Positions 52,182 to 61,125 of a stretch of DNA of 63,683 bases are shown piece after piece. The notes beneath the pieces are model-generated. The model worked only from the letters and a program-made list of their open reading frames with translations, was not told the DNA's origin and ran no database searches. How positions within the stretch are numbered: the first letter of the stretch is position 1; each line of letters starts with the position of its first letter. Source of the stretch: Defluviitaleaceae bacterium (lineage in GTDB: Bacteria; Bacillota; Clostridia; Lachnospirales; WQUN01); NCBI GenBank assembly GCA_009788055.1, contig WQSG01000010.1, positions 1-63,683 on the forward strand. Direction: 5' to 3'. The translations under genes were made by a program, and so were the position numbers.

Positions 52182-52808
52182 ATGAGTACTTTCCACACAG
52201 TTTTAAATATTTTTCTTATTTTGCTTTCGGCAGGTGCGATTCTTTTTATCATAATAAGATACGGACAGAACACCAAAAAGCAAGACGATATCAACCGCCG
52301 CTTTCTTGAAGAAGAGGAAGCGGCTAATGCTGTGCGTAAAAAAGAAATTGACCCGAGCCTGTACTACACCGCAGACCTTGATGCGTTGCCCTCCATCCCT
52401 GAAAACGACCCGCATCAAGTAATGCGGTGCGCAAAACGCACAATGATTCATCTGCCCTTGGGCACAACCAACTTGAAGCTGAAAAAAATGTACGGCCTTG
52501 CACAAATGGATAAAATTGCCCATTACGAAGAGAATTTCAATGAGTATCTAAAAGCACTGATAAAGTGGGCGGCTTCCCTTATGGAAGAGGAAAAAAACGA
52601 CACGGACGCGCTTTCCATTTTGGAAACGGTTGTTGGGCTTGGTTGCGAGTTTCGCAACGCATATAAACTTGCGGCGGATATTTACGCGGCAAGGGGCGAC
52701 AAAAGCGGGCTGAATAATTTGTATGGCCGCACCAGAGATAATCACTTCACAGACCCGCATATTCGCAAGCAAATTCTGGATTACATCGACGGAAAAGAGA
52801 TGTCATGA
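52182..52808 (+). CDS. Membrane-anchored hypothetical protein
   Basis: 208 residues. One N-terminal membrane helix (LNIFLILLSAGAILFIIIRY) and a cytoplasmic helical domain. The segment HQVMRCAKRTMIHLPLGTTN and the later LSILETVVGLGCEFRNAYKLA suggest a TPR-like or helical repeat fold. No family recognised. Its stop overlaps thyA by four bases, so it is translated with the folate genes. Confidence 0.7.
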   Translation: MSTFHTVLNIFLILLSAGAILFIIIRYGQNTKKQDDINRRFLEEEEAANAVRKKEIDPSLYYTADLDALPSIPENDPHQVMRCAKRTMIHLPLGTTNLKLKKMYGLAQMDKIAHYEENFNEYLKALIKWAASLMEEEKNDTDALSILETVVGLGCEFRNAYKLAADIYAARGDKSGLNNLYGRTRDNHFTDPHIRKQILDYIDGKEMS

Positions 52809-53635
52809 GTAACGCGGATAGAATTTTTTTGCAAAACTGCAAGCATATTTTAGAGAACGGCGTTTCGGATGAAAACCAACCTGTTCGCCCAAAATGGGCA
52901 GACGGCACGCCCGCGCATACCCTGCGCGTTTTTGGCATGGTGAACACATACGACCTTTCGGTTGAATTTCCCGCCGTGTCTTTGCGACGCTTGGCATTCA
53001 AAAATTGCATAGACGAAATTTTGTGGATATGGCAAAAAAAATCCAACAAAGTGGGCGATTTAAAGTCTAAAATTTGGGACGCTTGGGCAGACGAAAACGG
53101 CACAATAGGCAAGGCATACGGCTATCAGCTTGGGCTAAAGCACCGCTATGCGGAGGGCGAATTTGACCAAGTTGACCGCATCCTCTACGACCTGCGGGAA
53201 AACCCGACATCGCGCCGCATAATCGCAAATATGTACAACCACCAAGACCTTCACGCAATGGGGCTTTACCCCTGCGCGTACAGTCTCACTTTTAATGTGA
53301 CAGACGGCAAACTTAACGCCATTTTAAACCAGCGTTCGCAGGATTTTCTCACCGCCAACAACTGGAACGTGTGCCAGTACGCAATTCTTTTGCATATGTT
53401 TGCAGCGGCAAGCGGGCTTAACGCGGGGACGCTAATACACGTAATCGCAGACGCCCACATCTACGACCGCCACATCCCAATCGTAAAAGACCTTCTTACG
53501 AAAGAACCGCAACCCGCACCGCGCTTAAAAATCACCCCGAACAAAACAGACTTCTACGCCTTCACCACAAACGATTTTTCTTTAGAAAATTACACACCGC
53601 ACAAATTTGAACACGAGATACAGGTGGCGATATGA
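52805..53635 (+). CDS. thyA: Thymidylate synthase
   Basis: 276 residues, ATGA overlap with the upstream gene. Methylates dUMP using methylene-tetrahydrofolate. NPTSRRIIANMYN binds phosphate; the catalytic cysteine lies in LYPCAYSLTF; LNQRSQDFLTANNWNVCQYA and ADAHIYDRH are conserved. This is the Bacillus/phage-type variant (PCAYS rather than PPCH). Coupled to folA by overlap, so the two steps of the thymidylate cycle are made together. Confidence 0.93.
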   Translation: MSNADRIFLQNCKHILENGVSDENQPVRPKWADGTPAHTLRVFGMVNTYDLSVEFPAVSLRRLAFKNCIDEILWIWQKKSNKVGDLKSKIWDAWADENGTIGKAYGYQLGLKHRYAEGEFDQVDRILYDLRENPTSRRIIANMYNHQDLHAMGLYPCAYSLTFNVTDGKLNAILNQRSQDFLTANNWNVCQYAILLHMFAAASGLNAGTLIHVIADAHIYDRHIPIVKDLLTKEPQPAPRLKITPNKTDFYAFTTNDFSLENYTPHKFEHEIQVAI

Positions 53636-54126
53636 TACTAATAGTTGCAGTTTCATCAAATTGGGGCATTGGTTACAAAAACCGGCTCCTTTTTCACATT
53701 CGCGAAGATTTGCAACGCTTCAAGCAAATTACCACGGGCAAAACAGTTGTAATGGGCTATAACACATTTTTGTCACTGCCCGACAGCAAGCCCCTGCCCA
53801 ACCGAAAAAACATAGTACTCTCGCGGAAAAAAGACCTGCAAATCACAGGCGCAACCGTTTGCGATTCTCTTGACGCTTTGCAAATTTTGCTCCGCGACAC
53901 TCCCTCCGCCGATGTTTTTATAATCGGCGGCGAAAACATTTACACCCAACTACTCCCGCATTGCACCCGCGCTTACATCACCAAGGTAGATGCCGCGCCC
54001 CCCGCCGACGCTTTCATGCCAAACCTGGACGAACTCCCAAACTGGAAACTCACCGAAGAAATCCAAAACCACGGCGAATATTCATACAGCTATGTAACGT
54101 ATGTTAATGCAGACCTCGGGCAATGA
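53632..54126 (+). CDS. folA: Dihydrofolate reductase
   Basis: 164 residues; start overlaps the thyA stop. Motifs: VAVSSNWGIGYKNRLLFHI, the acidic residue in IREDLQRFKQ, VVMGYNTFLSL, NIVLSRKK and FIIGGENIYTQLLPH. Regenerates tetrahydrofolate after thymidylate synthesis. The operon ends at a terminator about 35 bases downstream. Confidence 0.94.
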   Translation: MILIVAVSSNWGIGYKNRLLFHIREDLQRFKQITTGKTVVMGYNTFLSLPDSKPLPNRKNIVLSRKKDLQITGATVCDSLDALQILLRDTPSADVFIIGGENIYTQLLPHCTRAYITKVDAAPPADAFMPNLDELPNWKLTEEIQNHGEYSYSYVTYVNADLGQ

Positions 54127-54160
54127 CGTGCGCAAATTTGACTATATTATTAAAAATTCT

Positions 54161-54187
54161 GTTGCGCCCAAAACGCAACTTTTTTTT
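54161..54187 (+). terminator. Terminator of the thyA-folA operon
   Basis: GTTGCG / CGCAAC with an eight-T run. Confidence 0.85.
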
Positions 54188-54220
54188 GCTTTTTTCGTCA
54201 TATATGTTGGAGGTGGTTTT

Positions 54221-55765
54221 GTGAAACCGGAAAAGATGTTTGAGGTTATTGGCGAGGTGGATGAGAAGTTTGTTGCGGCGGCAGAGTATCCGCGAAGGGT
54301 GCAGGGCGCGAGGGCCGGTATTTTTTTGAAGCTTGCGGCGGCGGCGTGTTTGATTGCGGTAATTGGCGGGTCGGCGTGGTTTGTGCGAGTGCAATATTTT
54401 GATGAGACTGTGGAATTTATCGGCGCGGAAGAATTGGACGCGTCGGACGGGCTGATGGTGGTTGCGGATTTTTTAGCGGACTACCCGAGTATTTTTAGCT
54501 TTGGAATTTTAGGCGAGTTTAGCGATATGTATTTTGACGTTCACGGAATGCCGTTGCATAGCCCGCCGCTGGTGCGACTGGAGGGTGATTCTATTTCGGG
54601 CGGGCTGGTTGCGGGATCGCGTTCGGACGCGCCTTTTACGCGGGAACGCGGAACACGTGTTGCCACTACTTTCAGAATGTACGATTTGGGAATGGGCATT
54701 CCGTTAGTTACAATCGGGTTTACGCCGCTTGTTGCGCAGCGTCAGCTTCCGCTGTTTGAAACAGACACTTTTTGGGAGATTTATAAATATGTAAACGGCG
54801 AATTCGTGCAGGTTATTCCTGAAATTTTTGAATGGCGGTTACAAATTTCGGCGCAGCGTTACGAATTGCCCACGCCAAATTTTTTCCGCGACGAGGACGG
54901 CAGTTTTATGTTGCATCTTGGGACGACGCATAATATCAGCGCGGCGTATTTGCGGGTTGCGATAACAGAAGGTGGCATGGAAATTATTGAAGAATTGCCG
55001 CACAGACCCGACACGCAGCTAACGCCGTTGCGAATGCGGGGCGCGGAAGCGGAAATGGAAACCATCTTGTGGAGCAGGTGGAGCGATTTGGTAGAGGGCT
55101 TCCCGCAGACGCAGGAAATTCTTGACGAATTAATCTTCGCATACAACGAGCTTGTGCGTATTTTCAACGGCGATGTTTCATTTGAAATTGGGTCGGGGAC
55201 AATGAGACGTGAATGGTATTCAGATTACGACAGCGGTTGGAATGTGTTTATGTTTCCCGACGAGCCGCATATACAAACCGTGCAGGATATTCACAATCTG
55301 ATTGACTCTGTTTACGCGCAAGATGTAATGGCAATTGGTGCAAGGCATATGCGAGCAATGCTGGAGGGCGAACGGGCGTTGTTCCGCGATATGCCGTCGT
55401 TCAGCGATATTGACAACGCCAATTTGTTCTATCCCGACACGACCCAATTGTTAAAATTAGTAGACGCGCACTGGCACGAAGCGGCGGCATGGCAAGCGAC
55501 TCGGCCGCGCTTTCGGTCGGTAGTGGGCGACCCAATTTTTATAACGGATATCCGCCCCGGAAGTTTCAACGCGCTTATGGTGTTTGCAATCGTCCCGGGT
55601 TATTCATATTCTTCAAGTGTATGGGAAATAGTGCTAACGGACGAAGGCTGGCGCATAAACAACGAAGGTCGTTGCCCCTACGAAATCGAAGAAATGTATA
55701 GATTGCAAAACGAAACATGGCACAGATGGTGCGAAGTAGAGGGGCGTGTTGTGCGTGGACGATAA
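54221..55765 (+). CDS. Membrane protein coupled to an ECF sigma factor, probable anti-sigma factor
   Basis: 514 residues from GTG 54221, which has GGAGGTG five bases upstream. N-terminal cytoplasmic part of about 35 residues (KPEKMFEVIGEVDEKFVAAA), one membrane helix (GIFLKLAAAACLIAVIGGSA) and a large extracytoplasmic domain of about 450 residues rich in aromatic residues. The start of the sigma gene overlaps its 3' end. This arrangement and topology fit a membrane-bound anti-sigma factor with an extracellular sensor; the sensor domain is not one I recognise. Confidence 0.65.
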   Translation: MKPEKMFEVIGEVDEKFVAAAEYPRRVQGARAGIFLKLAAAACLIAVIGGSAWFVRVQYFDETVEFIGAEELDASDGLMVVADFLADYPSIFSFGILGEFSDMYFDVHGMPLHSPPLVRLEGDSISGGLVAGSRSDAPFTRERGTRVATTFRMYDLGMGIPLVTIGFTPLVAQRQLPLFETDTFWEIYKYVNGEFVQVIPEIFEWRLQISAQRYELPTPNFFRDEDGSFMLHLGTTHNISAAYLRVAITEGGMEIIEELPHRPDTQLTPLRMRGAEAEMETILWSRWSDLVEGFPQTQEILDELIFAYNELVRIFNGDVSFEIGSGTMRREWYSDYDSGWNVFMFPDEPHIQTVQDIHNLIDSVYAQDVMAIGARHMRAMLEGERALFRDMPSFSDIDNANLFYPDTTQLLKLVDAHWHEAAAWQATRPRFRSVVGDPIFITDIRPGSFNALMVFAIVPGYSYSSSVWEIVLTDEGWRINNEGRCPYEIEEMYRLQNETWHRWCEVEGRVVRGR

Positions 55766-56300
55766 TAAAATCGTGAACCTCTTTTTCGCACGGGATGAAA
55801 GCGCGATTAGCGAAACACGGCAAAAATACGGTGCGTATTTGTTCACCGTAGCGACCAACATTTTGTGCAACGCGCAAGACGGGGAAGAATGCGTAAGCGA
55901 CACGTATTTAAAAGTGTGGGAAGCAATCCCGCCAAAACGCCCCTCTTTTTTGAAGTGCTTTTTGGCGAAAATAACGCGCAACCGCGCTCTTGATATGTAC
56001 CGCACAAACAGCGCGAAAAAACGCGGCAACGGCAATTTTGTTTTGCTTCTGGATGAACTTTCCGAAACAATCCCGTCTGCCGCAGACGTTCACACTTCCT
56101 ACGAAAACAACATAACTGCGCAACAAATAGACAATTTTTTGCGCGATTTAAATGAAGAAACCCGTTTCGTTTTCATGCGCCGATACTGGTACGCAGACCC
56201 GATTTCAACCATTGCCAAGGGTTGCCGCATTAGCGAAAGCAAGGTAAAGTCCATGCTTTTGCGCACCCGCCGAAAGCTAAAAGAGTTTTTGGAAGATTAG
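55755..56300 (+). CDS. ECF-type RNA polymerase sigma factor
   Basis: 181 residues from GTG 55755 (AGAGGGG upstream; GTG 55746 is an alternative). Region 2: AISETRQKYGAYLFTVATNI, EECVSDTYLKVWEAIPP and ITRNRALDMYRTNSAKKR. Region 4: LNEETRFVFMRRYWYADPIS, GCRISESKVKSMLLRTRRKL. It overlaps the membrane gene before it, so the two form a regulatory pair. Target promoters are not identifiable. Confidence 0.92.
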   Translation: MDDNKIVNLFFARDESAISETRQKYGAYLFTVATNILCNAQDGEECVSDTYLKVWEAIPPKRPSFLKCFLAKITRNRALDMYRTNSAKKRGNGNFVLLLDELSETIPSAADVHTSYENNITAQQIDNFLRDLNEETRFVFMRRYWYADPISTIAKGCRISESKVKSMLLRTRRKLKEFLED

Positions 56301-56308
56301 CCGCGTTT

Positions 56309-57205
56309 TCAAACAAGAACTTCCCGCAACAGCGCGGAAACTTTTTTGTACATTTCATCGAATTGCGAAAGGGGCAGAGGGTTTTCGCCCAAGCCGCATT
56401 CTATGGTGAAGCCGGGGCGGTTGAATGTTTCGATAAACCAGTCGCGGTAGCCCGCGAAGGATGATTCCGGCGGCACTTCTTCCAATTTATAACCGCTTGC
56501 CGCCGCAAAACGCCGCGCCAATTCTTCCGCGCCCGTCGGATTAAAGCCCGGATACTGCCAGTAAATTTCTTCGCCCTGCGTGTGCAATGAAACGGTGACG
56601 TCTATATCATGAAATACGGTATACGCCGCCATTGCACAGCTTTCCGGTTCGGAAAGCGGCGCAGGGCCTACATAATCCCTTGCCCCCGCCTGCATATATC
56701 CCCGCGAAAATTTATGCTCCCGCGCAAGCTCCCACCCCGCAGGGTAATTCGAGTTTAAGTCTACGCCGCAGATGTTGGCTTTCCAGTCGGATGGGAAAGA
56801 TAAGACCGCGGGGGCAGACTCGTACAGTGCGAGAGCGTCCTTGTATGCCATGCGCAGTTTTCCGAGGCCTCCTGTGACGAGGTCAACGCCGTCAGGGTTT
56901 ACAAGCGGGATACAGTGCAGGGTGATTTTTTCTGCCCACGGCGGCGGGTTGTGCGGGTCAAAATTGTTTGCGAGTTCCTCAATGAAGCGGGTTAAAATTA
57001 GCGTGGTAATCCATTCGTTTGCGTGGTGGGCAGCGTTAATAAGTACGGATTTTTCACCGCACCCCAGCGTCAACGCATGAATCGGCTTTCCAAGACGACT
57101 TGTGCCAATCACCGCATGACGCACAAACGGGTTCGCGTCCAGCAACTCCCTTACCACCTTTTCAAATTTCGCAGATGTAATCTCACTTTTTGTACATATC
57201 GGCAT
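56309..57205 (-). CDS. M14-family zinc carboxypeptidase
   Basis: 298 residues. Zinc ligands and catalytic residues can be read: the HxxE-type segment INAAHHANEWITT, the histidine in TVSLHTQGEEIYW, and the glutamate in GFTIECGLGENPL; VDLNSNYPAGW supplies the arginine/asparagine-type substrate region. No signal peptide. The best match by memory is the gamma-D-glutamyl-diaminopimelate endopeptidase group (YqgT/Spore cortex type). Convergent with the sigma gene, nine bases apart. Confidence 0.88.
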   Translation of the reverse strand: MPICTKSEITSAKFEKVVRELLDANPFVRHAVIGTSRLGKPIHALTLGCGEKSVLINAAHHANEWITTLILTRFIEELANNFDPHNPPPWAEKITLHCIPLVNPDGVDLVTGGLGKLRMAYKDALALYESAPAVLSFPSDWKANICGVDLNSNYPAGWELAREHKFSRGYMQAGARDYVGPAPLSEPESCAMAAYTVFHDIDVTVSLHTQGEEIYWQYPGFNPTGAEELARRFAAASGYKLEEVPPESSFAGYRDWFIETFNRPGFTIECGLGENPLPLSQFDEMYKKVSALLREVLV

Positions 57206-57308
57206 TTTGGCGACCTCTTTTATTTTTACCTTATTCTATGCGTCACATCGTTTTTGTGCTAAACTGCCATTATCCCCCAAAATCGTGCGAAAGCACGATT
57301 TTGAGATA

Positions 57309-57367
57309 GGGGTCAAGGGGACTTGTCCCCTTGCAGGGGTATTGGGGACAGCGTCCCCAAGGTCTTC
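57309..57367 (+). repeat. Double-hairpin repeat upstream of polA
   Basis: GGGGTCAAGGGG-ACTTGT-CCCCTTG, GGGG, then GGGG-ACAGCG-TCCCC and AGGTCTTC: the same plan as the in-gene copy at 26206, with different but paired stem sequences. Confidence 0.85.
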
Positions 57368-57394
57368 AACTAAAATTAAAGGGTGAACCATACC

Positions 57395-60103
57395 GTGAAA
57401 ATTCTATTGTTTGACGGGTTCAGTATTTTAAACCGCGCATATTATGCACTTCCGCTTTTGACCAATTCGGCGGGGGAGTATACCAACGCGGTTTTTGGTT
57501 TTATGAATATATTTTTGCGGTTTTTGGACGAAGAGAATCCGGATTTTATAACGGTTGCGTTTGACTTGCCGCAGCCTACGTTTCGGCACGAAATGTACGG
57601 GGCGTATAAAGGAACGCGGAAGGGAATGCCGGACGAATTGCGGGCGCAAGTACCGCTGCTGAAAACGCTACTGGAAAAAATGGGCGTAACGGCGGCATCT
57701 TGCGCGGGATATGAAGCGGACGATGTGCTTGGAACGCTTGCGATAAAATGTGTGGCGCAGGGTTTAAAACCCGTGATTATCACGGGCGACCGCGATATGT
57801 TGCAGGTGGCAAGCGAAGAAATAAAAATCCGTTTGCCCAAGACAAAAGCGGGCAAAACTGAAGTTGAGGACTATAACGCCTCGCAGGTGTTGGAACGGTA
57901 CGGCGTTTCGCCCGCGGCGTTTGTGGACGTTAAGGCACTGATGGGCGACACTTCCGATAACATCCCCGGTGTGCCGGGCATTGGCGAAGTGACGGCGACA
58001 AAAATAATTGCGGCGTATGGCTCGTTGGAAAACGCGCTTGCCCACGTGGACGAAATTAAGCCAAAGAAAGCGTCCGAGAATTTGGCGCAGTTCCGAGAAC
58101 AGGCGATTTTAAGCCGCAAACTTGCGGAAATCGCGCTGGACGCGCCTATCGAATTAGAGCTTGCGGAAAACCAAATTGCAAACTTTTGGAACGAGGAAGC
58201 ATACGAAGAAGTAGTACGTTTGGAACTGAAAAGTCTGTACAAACGGTTTGGTGGCGCGCCTGTTTCTTCCGCGCTTCCCGCGCCGCAAAAACTGAAAATT
58301 GAAAAGCTGAATACTCTTGAGGAAGCCACACAATTTTTCAACGCGCTGATGGAAAAAAACACGGGCGCGGCGTTTTTCCCGCTATGGGACAAGGACGGCG
58401 CGGGTACGGATTTTATTGTGGGGTTCGCGGTTGCGGCGGAAGCGTTGAAGTATATCCACATCGGCGGTGAGATTACCCTAAGCGGAACGGGTAGCAATAT
58501 AACCGAAGCGGAACTTATTTCTGCCGCGAAACCGTGGTTGGAATCTGCCGCGCCAAAATATGTGTACGATTCAAAAAGTGAGATTTCGCGGTTGCAACGT
58601 GTGGGTATTTCTCCGCAAAACATAGCCTTTGACGCAATGCTTGCGGCGTATATCATTGACGCAACGCGGCAAACGCATAGCCCCGCCGACATAGCCGCGC
58701 TGTTTTTAAACGAAGAAGCCCAAACGCTGGAAGAAATCCTGCACAACAAAGGCAAGCGCGTCAAAGACCGCAAAGGCATTGCGGATTTACCCGAAGAAAC
58801 GGCGGCGCAATTCGCGGCACGTAATGCAGAAATAATTTCCCGCGCCCGCCCGATAATGGAAGAAAAACTAACCGCCGCCGCGCAGGAAAAATTGTTCCGC
58901 GAAATAGAGCTTCCCCTTGCGGGGCTTTTGGCAGAGATGGAGCAAACAGGCATACGAGTAAACCGCGCAGTGCTAACGGCTTTCGGCGCGGAAATGGACA
59001 AGCGTATCACCGCGCTAACCGCGCTAATTTATGACTTCGCGGGGGAGGAATTTAATATAAATTCGCCCGCACAACTTGGCGAAATTCTCTTCACAAAACT
59101 TGGGCTAAAAGGCGGCAAAAAAACAACTAAGGGTTTTTCCACCGCCGCCGATGTTCTGGAAAAATTGAAAAGCAAACACGCAATTGTCCCGCTAATTTTG
59201 GAATATCGCACCCACGCAAAACTGAAATCAACCTACGTTGACGGAATGCTCCCGTTAATCAATCCCAAAACTTCCCGTTTGCATTCCACTTTTCATCAGG
59301 CACTTACGGCAACGGGGCGGCTTTCCAGCGCAGAACCGAATTTGCAAAATATTCCCGTTCGCACACAGCTTGGGCGCGAGTTGCGCAAGGCGTTTGTTCC
59401 CGAAGAAAACCACGTTTTTGTAGATGCAGACTATGGACAAATTGAACTACGTTTGCTGGCGCATATCTCCGCCGACGAGGTTTTAATCCGCGCATTCCGC
59501 GAAGACCAAGACATTCACAGGTTAACGGCGGCGCAGGTTTTGGGTATCGCACCCGAAGACGTCACCCCAGAACAGCGCGGCAACGCTAAGGCGGTAAATT
59601 TCGGCATCATCTACGGCATAAGCGCGTTCGGGCTTAGCGAGGACTTGAAAATCCCCGTGAAGGAAGCGGAATCCTATATAAACGGATATTTTGCAAAATA
59701 CCCCGGCGTTAAAAAATACTTGGCAGAAACCATTTCCAACGCGAAAAAATGCGGCTTTGTGTCAACCTTGTACAACCGCCGCCGCGCCATGCCGGAGCTG
59801 AAATCCCCGAACTTTAACACACGCTCTTTCGGCGAGCGCGTTGCAATGAATATGCCCATTCAAGGCACCGCCGCCGATATCATAAAAATTGCAATGCTCA
59901 ACGTGGCGGCGCGGCTTAAACGGGAAAATTTCCGCACAAAAATAGTTCTTCAAGTACATGACGAACTTCTTTTAGAAGCACCCAAGGAAGAAAGCGAACA
60001 GGTTGCGCATATATTAAAGGAAGAAATGGAGCGCGTTGCGGAACTTTCTGTACCGCTTGCGGCAGACGTAAATGTAGGGGAGAGCTGGAATGATACAAAG
60101 TAA
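57395..60103 (+). CDS. polA: DNA polymerase I
   Basis: About 902 residues from GTG 57395 (AAAGGGTGA upstream; GTG 57383 is possible). 5'-3' exonuclease domain 1-290 (LLFDGFSILNRAYYALP, AGYEADDVLGTLA, GDTSDNIPGVPGIGEVTA). Middle domain 300-520 lacks the DxE motif of the proofreading exonuclease, as in Bacillus enzymes. Polymerase domain: TGRLSSAEPNLQNIPVRTQL, VDADYGQIELRLLAHIS, RGNAKAVNFGIIYG and VLQVHDELLLE. Replicates lagging-strand gaps and repairs DNA. Overlaps coaE by 14 bases. Confidence 0.97.
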   Translation: MKILLFDGFSILNRAYYALPLLTNSAGEYTNAVFGFMNIFLRFLDEENPDFITVAFDLPQPTFRHEMYGAYKGTRKGMPDELRAQVPLLKTLLEKMGVTAASCAGYEADDVLGTLAIKCVAQGLKPVIITGDRDMLQVASEEIKIRLPKTKAGKTEVEDYNASQVLERYGVSPAAFVDVKALMGDTSDNIPGVPGIGEVTATKIIAAYGSLENALAHVDEIKPKKASENLAQFREQAILSRKLAEIALDAPIELELAENQIANFWNEEAYEEVVRLELKSLYKRFGGAPVSSALPAPQKLKIEKLNTLEEATQFFNALMEKNTGAAFFPLWDKDGAGTDFIVGFAVAAEALKYIHIGGEITLSGTGSNITEAELISAAKPWLESAAPKYVYDSKSEISRLQRVGISPQNIAFDAMLAAYIIDATRQTHSPADIAALFLNEEAQTLEEILHNKGKRVKDRKGIADLPEETAAQFAARNAEIISRARPIMEEKLTAAAQEKLFREIELPLAGLLAEMEQTGIRVNRAVLTAFGAEMDKRITALTALIYDFAGEEFNINSPAQLGEILFTKLGLKGGKKTTKGFSTAADVLEKLKSKHAIVPLILEYRTHAKLKSTYVDGMLPLINPKTSRLHSTFHQALTATGRLSSAEPNLQNIPVRTQLGRELRKAFVPEENHVFVDADYGQIELRLLAHISADEVLIRAFREDQDIHRLTAAQVLGIAPEDVTPEQRGNAKAVNFGIIYGISAFGLSEDLKIPVKEAESYINGYFAKYPGVKKYLAETISNAKKCGFVSTLYNRRRAMPELKSPNFNTRSFGERVAMNMPIQGTAADIIKIAMLNVAARLKRENFRTKIVLQVHDELLLEAPKEESEQVAHILKEEMERVAELSVPLAADVNVGESWNDTK

Positions 60104-60743
60104 TAATTTCCCAACCATCGGCGTAACGGGCATAACGGGCAGCGGAACAAGCACCGTTTCCGCAATGCTTGCAGAGCGCGGCGCGTATGTTGCCCATGCC
60201 GACAAACTTGCCCATGACGCGATGTCAAAAACCGAACCCGCCTTCAAGGAAATTATAGAAACTTTCGGGCGCGAAATCCTAACCGACAAGGGCGAAATTA
60301 ACCGCCGCGCTTTGGGGGCGCGTGTTTTCGGCAACAAGGAAGATATGGCGCGGCTGGAAAAAATCATCCACCCCCGCGTAATCGAACGCACCCGCGCAAT
60401 CGTAAAAAAATTATCAGACATGGAAGAATACACCTTCGTTGTAATTGACGCTCCGCTTCTAATTGAATCAGGTATGGCAACAATGTGCGACAGTATTTGG
60501 CTAATCACCGCCCCAAACGACCTGCGCATAGCCCGCATTACCGCCCGCGACAAAATAGACGAAAACGCCGCAAAACGCCGCCTTCAAAGCCGCAACCCCG
60601 AATCCACCCTGCGCGAACATGCCCACATAATAATAGAAAATGACGGAAGCCCCATAGCCCTGCGCTCCAAAACCGAAACCGCCCTAAAGGGCATGAAACT
60701 GCGGATTCACGGCTGGGAAGGGTGCAAAGTGCTGGAGATTTAA
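60090..60743 (+). CDS. coaE: Dephospho-CoA kinase with a variant P-loop
   Basis: 217 residues, starting inside the polA 3' end, as is usual for the polA-coaE pair. IGVTGITGSGTSTVSAM occupies the Walker A position, but the lysine of GxGKST is replaced by threonine (Thr20). The rest is conserved: HADKLAHDAM, REILTDKGEINRRALGARVF, HPRVIERTR, VIDAPLLIESGM, RITARDKI. Adds the 3'-phosphate in the last step of coenzyme A synthesis. A K-to-T P-loop exists in some archaeal nucleotide kinases, so activity may be kept. Confidence 0.88.
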   Translation: MIQSNNFPTIGVTGITGSGTSTVSAMLAERGAYVAHADKLAHDAMSKTEPAFKEIIETFGREILTDKGEINRRALGARVFGNKEDMARLEKIIHPRVIERTRAIVKKLSDMEEYTFVVIDAPLLIESGMATMCDSIWLITAPNDLRIARITARDKIDENAAKRRLQSRNPESTLREHAHIIIENDGSPIALRSKTETALKGMKLRIHGWEGCKVLEI

Positions 60744-60768
60744 GTTTCTAAAACAATGGAGGTTACTT

Positions 60769-61071
60769 ATGACATATACCGTTGATGAAATTAAAAACAA
60801 GTTGCGCCCAATATTCGAGGAACAAAATGTTATACGAGCAACCTTGTTTGGTTCATATACAAAAGGCGAAGCCACAGCGGAAAGTGATATTGATATAGCC
60901 GCCTTGGTTGATGATGAGATGTCCATCTTAAATTTTTGTGATATAGCCGACAAAGTAATTAATGCGTTGGGGAAAAACGTAGATTTCCTGTACGCCAACG
61001 ATATTATTCCGGGCGGCAAAATTGACCTTGAACTGAAAAAGAGCGGTGTTCTTTTGTATGAAAGTGGATAA
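60769..61071 (+). CDS. MNT-type minimal nucleotidyltransferase
   Basis: 100 residues; GGAGGT six bases before ATG 60769. TLFGSYTKGEATAESDIDIA is the GSxAxGxxxxxSDIDL-type active site (GS plus two Asp), followed by the third carboxylate in VDFLYANDI. In MNT-HEPN toxin-antitoxin pairs such proteins neutralise the HEPN RNase by adding AMP. Here the overlapping downstream frame that should encode HEPN stops after 13 codons, so the antitoxin seems to be orphaned. Confidence 0.85.
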   Translation: MTYTVDEIKNKLRPIFEEQNVIRATLFGSYTKGEATAESDIDIAALVDDEMSILNFCDIADKVINALGKNVDFLYANDIIPGGKIDLELKKSGVLLYESG

Positions 61072-61099
61072 AATCATAGACGAAGCAAAGGGAAATTGA
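61058..61099 (+). pseudogene. Remnant of a HEPN toxin gene start
   Basis: ATG 61058 overlaps the MNT stop in the typical arrangement and gives MKVDKIIDEAKGN, then TGA. The first residues resemble the start of a HEPN partner (MKVDKE... type). The rest of the gene is missing; lytic transglycosylase begins 27 bases later. Confidence 0.4.
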
Positions 61100-61125
61100 C
61101 AGGTTGCCCCTAAGAGGAGTTGTAT

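Noticed and set aside
52805-53635. Defective thymidylate synthase because PPCH is absent
   Set aside because: PCAYS is the normal form in Bacillus and phage-type ThyA enzymes.
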